A stretch of DNA of 64,000 nucleotides from Planctomycetota bacterium (GCA_014381825.1 JACNKX010000133.1:1-64000), one strand, 5' to 3'; positions 17,238-27,182 are shown, counted from the stretch's first letter. A program made the numbers and translations. Notes: generated from the letters alone by a model not told the origin.

Positions 17238-18683
17238 CTATTCGATCAGTTGCTGGATGGTTGCGGTTAGCGCTTCGGTCAGTTGCTCGAGACTGCCTCG
17301 AGCCAGCGTCGACGCCTCTTCCTGATACAAGCCTTTGCCGTACGAATCCGCATCCGGAAGGTACCAAACACTGGAACCATTCGCGAGTGTGCCGATCACC
17401 AAGGTGTGGTCCGGGAAACTCGCTCTTAAGGAACGTTGCAGGACATTGTAGTGTTCGCCATCCAGCGGAATCCAAATCGCATCACCAATTCGTAACAACT
17501 CGGCCCGATACTGAAACGTATCACCTTCGGGAAGATGTTCAACGCGAACCAGACGTCGTGTCGCACGTTCTGCCATGGCACGAGCTTCGCGGGCACGCTG
17601 AGGATCGTCCGCGGCGAGAGCGGCTTGTTCCTCCGCTTTCCAACGCGATTGATCTTCCAGTAGTTCCGCGTGTCGCGGCAAGTCGGCGCGATACGCCAAC
17701 GCGATCTCGCAGACGGCGCTGCGCCATTCACTTGCAGCTTGAAGGTGTCCGCATGACGGTGGTTCGTGCCGCCACGTCCCAATCGTAGCGCCCGATACGA
17801 CTGGCCCGGTATAAGTGAACTGCTGGCTTGCCACCACCTCCTCCAATGCAGAGAGCGCTGCATAGCCGAGCTGTCGTCCGTTTCTGTCTGCCACCGCAAC
17901 GTCGCCGACAAATCCCTCGCGTGGCCCAATGTCGCCAGACGCACCTTGGATGAAGAAACACGGGGCATCCGTCGCGCCTTCGATCACTTCCCGCATCGCG
18001 CCAACGTAATCAGGGCTGATCAACGTATTGTCCCAGGCGAGGGTCGTGGGGTGACATGCATAGTTGACGACTGTTGCGAGTGTTTCTCCCGAGTCGCTCG
18101 TCACACGTGCGGCGATGACGGTGTCGTCGGCGACTCCATCTGGGTTGTATCCACAGACATAGCCATCTTGCTCCGGGTCGAAGTAATCTCGATTCGTCGC
18201 AAGTGAACAATGCCCGGTCGCGTAACTGATCGAGGCGGATTGCGATGTTGCGAGTGCGTTGCGGACAAGCCGAGCGACTTCCGTTGCCATGTTGTCAAGA
18301 TATTTTGGAATCATGTCGCCGCCTGGAAGCTCGCATCGTTCGAGTCCCATCAGTCCTGCGGCATGCGTGTGCGAGAAGAAAACCGTGAGCGAATCAGGCG
18401 AAACGTCAGCTCGCTCGGCAACGCGGTCCAAAAACGTACGCATCTCGACCGTCCAGAACAGACAATGATCGATTGCAACCGAAATCTTTCGTTCGTGGCT
18501 CCGATCTGTATCGTGCGGAGCAATCGCGAGTACGGTCGCAGTGAGCGGGCGATGCACTCCCGTCGAGCGGTCATGAGTTGCCGCTCCCCACATGCGATGG
18601 TAGATGCCAACCGGCGGAGTGACGTCGCCACGGGCGACGCCGACTTGTATGAGGCTTTGCTTCGAGCTAACACTTCTCGTCAT
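17238..18683 (-). CDS. Neutral/alkaline ceramidase-like N-terminal domain hydrolase
   Basis: 481 residues from ATG 18683, which overlaps the end of the MFS gene by 17 bases and has GGAAAGG before it. The frame opens further to 18728. Conserved features of the neutral ceramidase fold are visible: [12 protein letters not shown] near the start, [24 protein letters not shown] and [15 protein letters not shown], which supply zinc-binding and catalytic residues in that family. There is no signal peptide, and the C-terminal domain of true ceramidases is absent. Planctomycetes carry many such proteins of unknown substrate. Being in an operon with a sugar-acid dehydratase argues for a carbohydrate-linked hydrolysis rather than ceramide; this is inference. 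Confidence 0.75.
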   Translation of the reverse strand: MTRSVSSKQSLIQVGVARGDVTPPVGIYHRMWGAATHDRSTGVHRPLTATVLAIAPHDTDRSHERKISVAIDHCLFWTVEMRTFLDRVAERADVSPDSLTVFFSHTHAAGLMGLERCELPGGDMIPKYLDNMATEVARLVRNALATSQSASISYATGHCSLATNRDYFDPEQDGYVCGYNPDGVADDTVIAARVTSDSGETLATVVNYACHPTTLAWDNTLISPDYVGAMREVIEGATDAPCFFIQGASGDIGPREGFVGDVAVADRNGRQLGYAALSALEEVVASQQFTYTGPVVSGATIGTWRHEPPSCGHLQAASEWRSAVCEIALAYRADLPRHAELLEDQSRWKAEEQAALAADDPQRAREARAMAERATRRLVRVEHLPEGDTFQYRAELLRIGDAIWIPLDGEHYNVLQRSLRASFPDHTLVIGTLANGSSVWYLPDADSYGKGLYQEEASTLARGSLEQLTEALTATIQQLIE

Positions 18684-20076
18684 GGCCCATCTGCCTTTCC
18701 AGTAGCGATTGATCGAACACCGTTCCATTTGTGTTCAGTAAGCCCCAACATATCGCCGCCCCTAGGTAGGTCACGGCGAATAAGACCAAGACCGCGTTCC
18801 AACTGTTGCCATCACACTGCTCTAACAAGCTGGGTGTGTTTTCGATCCACGTCTTGAAGCGAGGTACAATCCACGGCATCAATCCCGCACCAAAATTACC
18901 AATCATGTTCATCGTGCTGAATAACGATGCGACGTTCTTTCCGCCCATGTCCATCGTGACCGTATAGGCACAGGGCCCAGCGAAGGCGGCTAAGAACGCC
19001 CCGAAGCTGATAACCACGACGGCAGCTGTCGGGTCAGCGACAAAGAACGCCGAAAATACAAGTCCTGCGCACAGCGTCAAGCTTCCGCCGGCAACGCCCT
19101 TTCGTGAGAGCGCTAAACTTCGGGTCGCGCGAAACACAGAGTCGGATGTCATACCGCCGAGCTTCGAACCAAGAACGGTGGCCAGCAATGGTAGGGCGGT
19201 GAGTGAACCAGACTGAGCCGTCGAGACGCCACGCGTCTCCATCAAATACGTTGCGAACCAACTTGCGAAAAATGCGTAGCCGCCCGCGCGAAAGAACTGT
19301 TGTCCGCAAATTAACCAAGCTGCGGGACTGGTCGTCAATCGCGACCACATTTGGGCATCGAATTCCGCTCTGCTGGACGATTCCTTTGTCGTGCTTCCTT
19401 CACTGATTAGAGCGCACTCGGCAGGGTTGACCGATGGGTGCTCATCAGGTCGTTCGCGAAACCAAATCCAAAATCCGATCGCCCAGAGCAAGCCGGGCAC
19501 TGCAAAAATGGCGAATATGAATTTTGCTGGCATGTACCCGAGCATCCAACCGGTTAGGCCTGCCCCCAACGCTCCCCCCACCGACATCGCCGCGCCGAGA
19601 GTTCCGCTCGCGGATGCCCGACCGGTCTGTGGGTTCCAAAGGGCGATCGTTCTAGCGGAACAAGGAAAGATGCCCGCCTGTGCGATCCCATTTCCGATAC
19701 GGCTCGCTGCAACGAGACCAAAGCCGGTAGCGAGTGCGATTGCGGCCGTTGCAACCGACCAAGCCGCAGCAAACGTCGGTAAGCATCGTCGTGATCCAAA
19801 TCGTTCTCCGAGCCATGCCGTCGGGATCTGTGCGAGCGCGTAAGTCCAAAAGAAAGCAGGGCCAAGAATGAAGCCCATTTGTTCCTCAGTGATTCCGAGT
19901 TCTGCACGAAGGTCGCTCTCAGCCACTACCAAGCTATTCCGGCAAAGGTAGGCACACACAGCCGCCATCGCGAGCCATGCGGAAACGGAGAACCGTACTC
20001 TCGTCGGCGACCCTGGTCCCGTGGAGGGTGAGCTGCTAGCCGGGGGCGGCTCAAGATGTTGATCAGAGTCTGGCAT
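18667..20076 (-). CDS. MFS transporter (anion:cation symporter type)
   Basis: A 469-residue membrane protein with about 12 hydrophobic segments. It has MFS signatures such as LGERFGSRRCLPTF after the second/third helix and NGIAQAGIFPCSARTIALW, as in the ACS family that carries hexuronates, galactonate and other organic anions. It is the first gene of the minus-strand operon with the ceramidase-like gene, the dehydratase and the DapA-like gene, so it is probably the sugar-acid importer for that pathway. The N-terminal 35 residues are a proline- and serine-rich cytoplasmic tail. Confidence 0.88.
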   Translation of the reverse strand: MPDSDQHLEPPPASSSPSTGPGSPTRVRFSVSAWLAMAAVCAYLCRNSLVVAESDLRAELGITEEQMGFILGPAFFWTYALAQIPTAWLGERFGSRRCLPTFAAAWSVATAAIALATGFGLVAASRIGNGIAQAGIFPCSARTIALWNPQTGRASASGTLGAAMSVGGALGAGLTGWMLGYMPAKFIFAIFAVPGLLWAIGFWIWFRERPDEHPSVNPAECALISEGSTTKESSSRAEFDAQMWSRLTTSPAAWLICGQQFFRAGGYAFFASWFATYLMETRGVSTAQSGSLTALPLLATVLGSKLGGMTSDSVFRATRSLALSRKGVAGGSLTLCAGLVFSAFFVADPTAAVVVISFGAFLAAFAGPCAYTVTMDMGGKNVASLFSTMNMIGNFGAGLMPWIVPRFKTWIENTPSLLEQCDGNSWNAVLVLFAVTYLGAAICWGLLNTNGTVFDQSLLERQMGHDEKC

Positions 20077-20101
20077 GGCCGAAGAATTATACTGCGCGAG
20101 C

Positions 20102-21739
20102 TTACTCGGTGCTCGTCACGCCTATCGAATCTAGCGGGAATCGAGCTACTTCCATTTCGAGTTCGGTCCACATCTCCAACAGACGCAAACGGAGGTCTTC
20201 CAAATCTCCGGCGAATGACATCTCATTTTGTTTGTGCTCACCGACCTCACTCTCCAATCGCTTGTGCGTGTGTTCGATCAGGTTGTAGCAAGCAGTAAAG
20301 CGACCACAGAGCACGATTGCATCAAGACGCTGGCTTTCCTGGAACCAAAGCGTCGTCGGCATCGCAACCGCGCACTTTGCGATGGCGATCATTGCCGGTG
20401 AGGGTTGCACATTCCCAGCAGCTTCCTCGGTCGTGGAATTGCCTCGTTTTGGCAATTCGTAAATGAGATTGGCGATGACTCGGTCTCGTAGCTCGTTGTT
20501 TTCGTACAAGTCTCGATATCGCAAATCGCGGACGTTCTTCATAAACACGTTGCTGGACATCGCGTAGAGCGACTCGATCCGCATGCGAATTAAGTCGCCG
20601 AGCCAACTTGGACTAAGCGTTCCTACCGTTCCGACGATGTCCAAGCCTGATTGTTCCGGTAGCTGGCGAAGGATTGAACGGTCGAGCCAACGTAGCCCGC
20701 GCCACAAGCCGAAGATCGTCAGGGACAAGACGATGAATGAGAAAATTGACTCGACGAAGATCCACCACTCAGGCAAAGATCGCGTGACGACCATCTGCCC
20801 GATCCGCCATCCAAGCAGGCAGGCCGCGACAATCGCAATCACCAATAGCACTCGGCCACCGAGGAGTACATTGTTCACACTGAGCCAACTCGCACGAGGG
20901 GCGCGATTGTGTCGGATCAAGGGAGTATCATTCGGCGAGTCGGCGTCAGAAATGAAGACTAACCCGATCGCAGGTTGGTCCTCTTTCTCCCGGCGACCGA
21001 GTGCGACCCGCAAACTGCCAAGCCCCTGATTATCCGCAACGCCACCGTCCATCAGCGGCAGCGGTTCTGCGAAAGTCTGGTCGGCGGAATCGTTGCACAA
21101 GGCGCTCAGCACTGTTTTACGGTCGTCCCATGCGAAGTCATGCGGAAAACCTATCGGCTCGAAGCCACCAGGGAAGCAAGACGATGCAGCGACGATATCG
21201 GCGAGCCGCATCTGGCAAGCTATCTCGGTTGGCATCCAATGCTTGCCATTGCCGATGCGTGCGCGCGGGTTGCGACTCTTCTGAAAACGAAACGGCAACC
21301 CACAACGAAAGTCCGTCGCATTGAAGATGATCTCGCCGATATGAATTGGGGTTTCGAAGAACTCGCCAAATCTCGCGTCTGCATAGTACTGCTCGTTGAG
21401 AGCTTCAGCTTGCGCGGCGATCAACGTACGGCGCGGCAAGGAATCGTGTTGACGGGTCAATAACTGTGCAGCGCGATGAACCGGGCGCTGAGTTCGCAGC
21501 CGAGTGAGAAAGTCATCATAGAAGCGATCAAAGCTCTCATCTCGCACCTGCGACAGAGCATAGGAAGCTCCGACAATCGTACCACCGGAAACCGTCGACA
21601 GAACATCGACGCTCTCCAATAAGTCCGCTTCGTGCAGTGAACGCAGAGTGCCTAAATGGAACGCGGCCGCGCGATAGCCTCCTCCAGATAGAGCCAACGC
21701 GATTGGCCCAAGAGTCGCCGGTGCTGCTGCGTCTGCCAT
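20102..21739 (-). CDS. Patatin-like phospholipase family protein with C-terminal membrane segments
   Basis: 545 residues from ATG 21739, which follows AAGGAAG; the frame opens to 21793. The oxyanion-hole loop is LALSGGGYRAAAFHLG near residues 15-30. The nucleophile elbow reads STVSGGTIVG instead of the usual GxSxG, with the Ser of VSGG the likely nucleophile. The aspartate of the dyad is in LMDGGVADNQG (about residue 225). Two strongly hydrophobic stretches follow the catalytic domain (around 295-320 and 330-355), so the enzyme is probably membrane anchored. Likely a lipid acyl hydrolase; substrate unknown. It is divergent from the next gene. Confidence 0.85.
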   Translation of the reverse strand: MADAAAPATLGPIALALSGGGYRAAAFHLGTLRSLHEADLLESVDVLSTVSGGTIVGASYALSQVRDESFDRFYDDFLTRLRTQRPVHRAAQLLTRQHDSLPRRTLIAAQAEALNEQYYADARFGEFFETPIHIGEIIFNATDFRCGLPFRFQKSRNPRARIGNGKHWMPTEIACQMRLADIVAASSCFPGGFEPIGFPHDFAWDDRKTVLSALCNDSADQTFAEPLPLMDGGVADNQGLGSLRVALGRREKEDQPAIGLVFISDADSPNDTPLIRHNRAPRASWLSVNNVLLGGRVLLVIAIVAACLLGWRIGQMVVTRSLPEWWIFVESIFSFIVLSLTIFGLWRGLRWLDRSILRQLPEQSGLDIVGTVGTLSPSWLGDLIRMRIESLYAMSSNVFMKNVRDLRYRDLYENNELRDRVIANLIYELPKRGNSTTEEAAGNVQPSPAMIAIAKCAVAMPTTLWFQESQRLDAIVLCGRFTACYNLIEHTHKRLESEVGEHKQNEMSFAGDLEDLRLRLLEMWTELEMEVARFPLDSIGVTSTE

Positions 21740-21916
21740 AACTGCTTCCTTGCTAGGAGCCGACGAACTACGATCGACGACGCAGTATCGCAAACCTTCG
21801 AATCTCTCTCAACCGGCTGTGAGAGCATCTGCGTATAGCTTGACAAATGTCCCTCCCGTGCAAGACATTACTATCGTGTCGTTCGACGCGTTATATCTAA
21901 GGAAGGGCGATCGCGA

Positions 21917-23554
21917 ATGGATGGCGAACAAGAACCCAAAGTGTTTAGTAACCCCGCGTCGGCGGCTGGAGTCGTACCGCCCCGGCGTCAGGCCCCGGAG
22001 ATCGCGATCGACACCCGTGATAATCCGGTTACGTGGCGCGAACTAGCCGCTGTCGGAAGCATTGTACTGCTTGCCGATCTCTCGCTGTTTCGCGGACACG
22101 GATATGCAGGATGCGCGTTGTTCTTCTTGCTGGCTCCGGGCTTGTTGCTCGCGGGAATGAAGTCGTGGCATCGTTCGGTCAGCTTCTGGATTTGCGGTGC
22201 GATGCTTATTCTACTGGTGGCGAAGCTGCTGTGGTGCGGTGCCGTGCTGCTCGTCTTCTTTGGCTTTGCGCTGACCGTTGCGACTGCGATGAGCGTTCTT
22301 GGTTATCCACCATTCGTTCTTGAACTGATCGTTTATGCCTCACAGACGATCCAAGCCGGCTACCTCGGGCTCGTTCAGTACTGGCGAGCTGCTTCAAGGC
22401 TTTCCCCGCATCTGCCGCGGGGCGGTTGGCTCAATATTGGTTTGCCGGTCGCTGCCGTGTTCGTTTTCGGTTGTATCTTCGTTCTTGCGAACCCAGACCT
22501 TGCAACCGCATTTGGGGAGGGCGTGGACTGGTTCGTTAGCAATCTGCGTACTTGGTTGTTCGATCGATTGCCGACACCGCTAGAGATGCTGTTCTGGGCC
22601 TTGGTGGCATGGGTCACAATCGGGTTGCTGCGGCCCGTGGTTCCGTCCGCGTTGCGTGATCGTGAAGAAGATGTTGTACTCGCCAAAGCTGTCCATGAAC
22701 CGGCTCCGCTGTATCTGCCTTTCCGTAATATGCTCGTGATGGTGATTGGCTTGTTTGCGGCGTATTTGATCTTCGAGTTTGCGACTCTTTGGTTTCGTGA
22801 GTTCCCACAAGGATTTTACTACTCCGGCTATGCCCATGAAGGCGCTGCGTGGTTAACGATTGCCCTCGCGCTTGCGACGGTCATTATATCGTTAGTCTTT
22901 CGTGGTTCCGTGTTGTGTGATGCGCGACTTCCCCAACTTCGCAAGCTCGCTTGGGCTTGGTCACTCGAGAACGTACTCCTGGCGTTCGCCGTCTACAATC
23001 GGTTGTTCATCTACGTCGGATTTAATGGAATGACGCGGATGCGAATTGTTGGCCTTTTCGGCATCACCGCTGTCTTGGTTGGCTTCATCGTTGTTCTCGT
23101 GAAAATTGCCCAGAATCGCAGCTTCTTATGGCTGATACGACGTCAATTGTGGACGCTGTCGATTACCGTCTTTGTATTTGCGTTAACTCCCCTCGACGCG
23201 ATCGTCGTCGGCTACAACGTGCGTCGAATTCTTGATGGAGATCTTGCACCGAGTGTGCAATGCAGCGTCCATCCCATTAGCGCAGAAGGAGTTGTGTTAC
23301 TTCTTCCGTTGATGGAATGTTCCGACGACATCATACGAGAGGGAGTCGCTGCAATGCTTGCGGAACGCGAGCAGATTGTCGAGGACAGAGCCATTCATCA
23401 ACGGCGCGAAGGTTGGACTTCTTATCAGTTGTCGGATGCTTGGGTTTTGCGCGATCTAAGGGCGGATCGAGACGCCTGGGGAAGCTATCGCGATTCATTG
23501 AAACGTGACGAAGCATTGGAAGCGTTTCACGAATACGTTTATCAATGGTACTGA
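21917..23554 (+). CDS. DUF4153/DUF4173 domain integral membrane protein
   Basis: A 545-residue protein beginning at ATG 21917 with GGAAGGG upstream. After about 40 polar residues there are roughly 11-12 membrane segments, with conserved-looking loops SGYAHEGAAWLTIALALAT and YNRLFIYVGFNGMTRMRIVG, which match the DUF4153/DUF4173 family. The last 100 residues are cytoplasmic or periplasmic and hydrophilic. The family has no established function. It is flanked by a divergent patatin-like gene and a convergent CehA/McbA-like gene, with no sign of an operon. Confidence 0.8.
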   Translation: MDGEQEPKVFSNPASAAGVVPPRRQAPEIAIDTRDNPVTWRELAAVGSIVLLADLSLFRGHGYAGCALFFLLAPGLLLAGMKSWHRSVSFWICGAMLILLVAKLLWCGAVLLVFFGFALTVATAMSVLGYPPFVLELIVYASQTIQAGYLGLVQYWRAASRLSPHLPRGGWLNIGLPVAAVFVFGCIFVLANPDLATAFGEGVDWFVSNLRTWLFDRLPTPLEMLFWALVAWVTIGLLRPVVPSALRDREEDVVLAKAVHEPAPLYLPFRNMLVMVIGLFAAYLIFEFATLWFREFPQGFYYSGYAHEGAAWLTIALALATVIISLVFRGSVLCDARLPQLRKLAWAWSLENVLLAFAVYNRLFIYVGFNGMTRMRIVGLFGITAVLVGFIVVLVKIAQNRSFLWLIRRQLWTLSITVFVFALTPLDAIVVGYNVRRILDGDLAPSVQCSVHPISAEGVVLLLPLMECSDDIIREGVAAMLAEREQIVEDRAIHQRREGWTSYQLSDAWVLRDLRADRDAWGSYRDSLKRDEALEAFHEYVYQWY

Positions 23555-23573
23555 TGAATCGCGGGCGAGAGAC

Positions 23574-25118
23574 TCAATCTGCGTTCGACCGGTCGATCAG
23601 ATCCTGCCAGAAGTCACGAGCCTCGCGATGAGGCTTGATGACTTCGTTCCGATGTGCGGCATCATCGATTTTGATGCGGCGTGCTCGTTCGTAAACCCAA
23701 TCGTAGAAGAATTGAGCTGACTCTTTGCTGATTCGAGGTTGTTGGCCAATTTCGACGTAGTAAGGGCCGGTCGACGCAAATCGAAACGTGTCTTCATTAT
23801 TAGTCACCGCGCGGATGAGCATCCAACCGCTTTCGTTGAACTCGACTTTTGGCAAACGCCCGCCTGCTTCTTTGTACTCAGACAGTCGCACCTCGCGTTC
23901 TACTTGCCCGTTCTTGATGATCTCGAGATACTCGACCTTCTCTCGAACGGAGAGATTTAAAGCCGCTTGCAGCTCGATTGCTTGGCCTTCTGCGGCGGTG
24001 AAAACATGTCCTGGCAACTCGCCATTCACACGTGGGCGCAGTAAGGGCCCATTCGTCACGACAACTTGTCCCGCACGTAGACCCTCGAACCACTTCTCGT
24101 AGGTCAGCTCGCCGTCGCAATGGACGTACACGCGGTTATAGCCGACGGGATTCGGTAACACACCTGAAGCGCTGCCGGCCGATGGCGGAATTCGCAGCCC
24201 GCAATTCAACAAGTGATAGTAGATGTCCTGGGTCCAGCGACCGTTGCCATGCGTTCCTGGATAGAACTTTGTATCGCGAGGTTTCCCCCACGCTTCAGTC
24301 CCGAGGACTTCGCTGCGACACATGTGGTTATTGGCGAGTCCGATCGAGTCGACCTTTCCAGTGGCGACCCACATCGGCATGTCCCACCAGAACGGCTTTT
24401 CGATGTCGATGTGAACCGACGGTTGTTCTCGAGCGAGATCCAGAAACTTGACAGGCGACGGATACTCGCGATCGGCCTCTTGAATCGCGAGCGGGTTCTC
24501 GAGATTGAAGTACATCAGGGCTCCGCCTTCGCGCTCGTCTTCGCCTCCCATGAGATGATAGAAGCGGTTTGTGTCGAATTGCACGAGCAGCGACTCTGGC
24601 TGGCCGGTTTCTGCCCACGAATTCCTCTTGTTCCACCAAGTGATCACGGGAGCCACATGTAGGTCCTCGGCTCGCATCAACAACTCGATGTCCTTGATCG
24701 GTCGATGAACGTGCAACTCGCCGCCCCACCACCCTTCTTTTTTCATGTCGACGAATCTTTCCATTTCGAGAACGTGAGAGTCTTCCGCTCCACGCTCAAT
24801 CATGAAATGCCCGGAGCGGATGCGATATTCGGGACCACGTTCTATCTCAAATGTGTATGCACCCGGGCGAAGCTTAAGCAGTATGTTTCCGTCAAAGACG
24901 AAATGGTCTTTCCAGGCGACGGTCCTTCGCGGGATGACGGGTCGCCCGCGTCGGTCTTTGAGATGCATACGAACGGCAAGTGCTTCGCCGGTCTTTTTAT
25001 CGACTACTCTTACCTCGACTTCGCCCTCAACGGCAGCTTCGGATGAACTAGCGAACAAGAATGCTACCAGAATTGCCGAGAAGACGATCGTTCGCGTTGG
25101 TGTAGCAAAGCTGAACAT
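23574..25118 (-). CDS. CehA/McbA-family exported metallohydrolase-like protein
   Basis: 514 residues with a Sec signal peptide (about 1-28, cut after SEA). An N-terminal beta-sandwich domain (VEVRVVDKKTGEALAVRM, about 33-120) leads into a PHP-like domain beginning GGELHVHRPIKDIELLMRAE (about 132), with further histidines in GLANNHM and the segment PPSAGSASGVLPNPVG. This is the layout of CehA/McbA-family proteins, originally described as carbaryl hydrolases but mostly uncharacterised. Planctomycetes have many copies. It is monocistronic as far as can be seen. Metal-dependent hydrolysis is likely; substrate unknown. Confidence 0.8.
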   Translation of the reverse strand: MFSFATPTRTIVFSAILVAFLFASSSEAAVEGEVEVRVVDKKTGEALAVRMHLKDRRGRPVIPRRTVAWKDHFVFDGNILLKLRPGAYTFEIERGPEYRIRSGHFMIERGAEDSHVLEMERFVDMKKEGWWGGELHVHRPIKDIELLMRAEDLHVAPVITWWNKRNSWAETGQPESLLVQFDTNRFYHLMGGEDEREGGALMYFNLENPLAIQEADREYPSPVKFLDLAREQPSVHIDIEKPFWWDMPMWVATGKVDSIGLANNHMCRSEVLGTEAWGKPRDTKFYPGTHGNGRWTQDIYYHLLNCGLRIPPSAGSASGVLPNPVGYNRVYVHCDGELTYEKWFEGLRAGQVVVTNGPLLRPRVNGELPGHVFTAAEGQAIELQAALNLSVREKVEYLEIIKNGQVEREVRLSEYKEAGGRLPKVEFNESGWMLIRAVTNNEDTFRFASTGPYYVEIGQQPRISKESAQFFYDWVYERARRIKIDDAAHRNEVIKPHREARDFWQDLIDRSNAD

Positions 25119-25227
25119 GGATAGCTCTTTACTTGAGGCAATTTGACTGATCTGTATGCTCGTAACCTACCAGCATAACGCGAAATTCGATCGTCGTGAG
25201 AGAGGACCCGCCGCTTGATGGGAATCG

Positions 25228-25255
25228 TTGTGCGGTCATAGAATGGCGGTATAGT
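25228..25255 (+). promoter_or_regulatory. Candidate sigma-70-type promoter of cbpA operon
   Basis: TTGTGC at 25228-25233 and TATAGT at 25250-25255 are separated by 16 bases and lie about 55 bases before the DnaJ-like start codon. Only the hexamers and spacing support this. Confidence 0.4.
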
Positions 25256-25310
25256 TGGTTTGGTGCGAAACAAGACAGATCGAGCAACTGGATAGCAACA
25301 CGCGAAACAC

Positions 25311-26273
25311 ATGGACGACGACTATTACAAAGTTCTGAGCGTATCCCGCGAGGCTTCTGCAGCGGATATTCAGAAGGCATACCGCAAGCTGGCGAGGAAG
25401 TATCACCCTGATGTCAATCCGGATGATGCCGCAGCGAAGCGCAAGTTTCAAGAGATCCAAAAGGCCTACGAGGTCTTGAACGATTCCGAGAAACGCGAGA
25501 TGTACGATCGATACGGCAGTTCATTCGAGTCGATGGGCGGGGGCGGCCCTGGAGGAGGAGGCTGGCAAGGTCACTCGGGCGGACCGGGCGGGCAAGCAGA
25601 AGTTGACTTCAGCCAGTTCTTTGGTGACGGAGCTCAGGGAGGATTCGAGGGCGGTTTTGGCGACATCTTTCGACAGTTCGGAGGTGGTCGTGCGAGTGCT
25701 CCGCGTCGCGCTCGTCAACGTCCGCGTAAGGGAGCTGACTTGAAGCATCAGCTCGACATTCCGTTCAACACCGCGGTCACAGGTGGCGAGGCGAGGATCA
25801 ATGTGCAGCGACCCGATGGCAAGGTCGAGGAGATTGCGGTAATGATCCCTCCCGGGATCGAAGATGGAAAGACGATTCGGCTGCGAGGCCAAGGCGAACC
25901 TAGTCCGACCGGTGGTGCTGCTGCAGGCGACATCTTAATCACCGTCAAAGCAGCCGGGCACCCGTACTTCCGACGTCGCGGCAACAATCTCGAAGTCGAT
26001 GTGCCTGTAACGCTCGCGGAAGCGGGCTTAGGCGGCAAGATCGACGTGCCGACGCCGAAAGGTGTGATTACGCTGACGATTCCTCCCGGTACTTCGAGCG
26101 GTAAACGCTTGCGAGTTAAGGGACATGGCGTCCAGTCGAAAGGAAACTCTGGCGACATGTACGCCGAGATTCAAATTGTTCTGCCAAGCGACATCGACTC
26201 GGAAAGTGAAGAGCTGATCCGTCAGCTGGATACGAAACATGAAATGAAGCCTCGGGCCGATCTCCGCTGGTAA
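25311..26273 (+). CDS. cbpA: CbpA-type DnaJ co-chaperone (J domain plus C-terminal domains, no zinc finger)
   Basis: 320 residues. The J domain is at 1-70 with the HPD motif at 32-34 (KYHPDVN), needed to stimulate DnaK. A Gly-rich linker follows (about 75-140, with a GF-rich stretch). The two C-terminal substrate-binding beta domains start at [20 protein letters not shown] and include [19 protein letters not shown]. The cysteine zinc-finger repeats of canonical DnaJ are missing, so this is a class II (CbpA/DjlA-like) co-chaperone. It heads a tightly packed set with a small membrane protein, rnpA and yidD. Confidence 0.9.
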   Translation: MDDDYYKVLSVSREASAADIQKAYRKLARKYHPDVNPDDAAAKRKFQEIQKAYEVLNDSEKREMYDRYGSSFESMGGGGPGGGGWQGHSGGPGGQAEVDFSQFFGDGAQGGFEGGFGDIFRQFGGGRASAPRRARQRPRKGADLKHQLDIPFNTAVTGGEARINVQRPDGKVEEIAVMIPPGIEDGKTIRLRGQGEPSPTGGAAAGDILITVKAAGHPYFRRRGNNLEVDVPVTLAEAGLGGKIDVPTPKGVITLTIPPGTSSGKRLRVKGHGVQSKGNSGDMYAEIQIVLPSDIDSESEELIRQLDTKHEMKPRADLRW

Positions 26274-26278
26274 GAGAT

Positions 26279-26569
26279 GTGAGTGACGACATGTTCGACG
26301 CGCCGTGGATTCTGGCACAGCAAACCGAGTCAGTCTGGAGCCAGCTTGATCCGCAAACGCGCGCCAAAGTATTGGCGACGTTTGCTGGGCTGATCATTCT
26401 CGGTTTTGCCATGATGGCGCTCACCTGGCTTGGCGGTCGTGCGACTCGACGTTATATGGGCATGGAACGGAAGTCTCGTCGAGAAGAAACAGAGTTTCGT
26501 CCTGACGATTGGGCTCACAAGCCGCTGGTTCCACCCTTGGACGAATCGCCCACGGCGGAGAGCGAATGA
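26279..26569 (+). CDS. Small single-span membrane protein of unknown function
   Basis: 96 residues from GTG 26279, five bases after the cbpA stop codon. A predicted membrane helix covers about residues 31-52 (VLATFAGLIILGFAMMALTW), followed by a basic stretch (RATRRYMGMERKSRR) and an acidic, proline-rich tail. The stop codon overlaps the rnpA start by ATGA. I do not recognise a family. Because of the coupling it may be co-made with RNase P protein and YidD. Whether it helps YidD-linked membrane insertion is speculation. Confidence 0.75.
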   Translation: MSDDMFDAPWILAQQTESVWSQLDPQTRAKVLATFAGLIILGFAMMALTWLGGRATRRYMGMERKSRREETEFRPDDWAHKPLVPPLDESPTAESE

Positions 26570-26946
26570 GCGGCAACACCTCGCACGAGACGCACGAGTT
26601 CCCAAAGCAAGTTCGTTTGCGCAAGCAAGCCGAGTTTGATCGCGTGTTCGGTGGGAAAGCCTATGCTGCCGACGAGGTTCTGGTAATGAACGGATGCAGA
26701 AATGATCTGGAGCGTTCGCGAATCGGATTGTCCGTCTCACGAAAGGTTGGCAATGCGGTCGTGCGTAATCACTGGAAACGATTGATTCGGGAAGCGTTTC
26801 GAACGCAGCAGGGTGAGCTGCCGCGCGGTCTCGATATGGTCGTTCGCCCGCGGCGAGGCGCCGCGCCTGACCTTCATAACATCCGATCATCTCTTCTTGC
26901 GTTGGCGAATCGCATGATTAGAAAGCTCCCGGAGAACTGTTCGTGA
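26566..26946 (+). CDS. rnpA: Ribonuclease P protein component
   Basis: 126 residues from ATG 26566, which overlaps the previous gene's stop codon. The family core is plain: FPKQVRLRKQAEFDRVF at the start, RIGLSVSRKVGNAVVRNHWK with the RNR-type basic motif at about 58-80, and LDMVVRPRR near the end. The product binds RNase P RNA for 5' maturation of tRNAs. It is followed directly by yidD (GTGA overlap), as in many bacteria. The usual upstream rpmH is not here, and a DnaJ-type gene takes its place. Confidence 0.95.
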   Translation: MSGNTSHETHEFPKQVRLRKQAEFDRVFGGKAYAADEVLVMNGCRNDLERSRIGLSVSRKVGNAVVRNHWKRLIREAFRTQQGELPRGLDMVVRPRRGAAPDLHNIRSSLLALANRMIRKLPENCS

Positions 26947-27182
26947 GCTTGTTGCGGCTGCTCTTCATCAATCTCCCGAGTCGCCTCCTGATCGGACTGG
27001 TTCGGCTCTATCAGATTGTTCTGAGTCCGCTGCTTGGTCGCAACTGCCGCTTCCAGCCGACTTGCAGCAGCTACTTTATTCAAGCAGTCAAGAAGTACGG
27101 CCCCCTCAGTGGTTCGGTCCGCGGGCTGTGGCGAATCTGCCGCTGTAATCCGTTCAATCCGGGCGGTGAAGATCCGCCGTAG
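26943..27182 (+). CDS. yidD: Membrane protein insertion efficiency factor YidD
   Basis: 79 residues from GTG 26943, overlapping the rnpA stop codon. An amphipathic N-terminal region is followed by the family signature GRNCRFQPTCSSYFIQAVKK (about 33-52) and the C-terminal RICRCNPFNPGGEDPP. YidD helps YidC insert membrane proteins. yidC, which usually follows, is absent here: the next gene is convergent and belongs to the iron operon, so the ancestral rpmH-rnpA-yidD-yidC block is broken. Confidence 0.95.
   Translation: MSLLRLLFINLPSRLLIGLVRLYQIVLSPLLGRNCRFQPTCSSYFIQAVKKYGPLSGSVRGLWRICRCNPFNPGGEDPP

Noticed and set aside
16844-17788. 314-codon plus-strand frame opposite the dehydratase and ceramidase-like genes
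   Set aside because: Antisense to two well-supported genes and crossing their intergenic gap. No start signal and no family.
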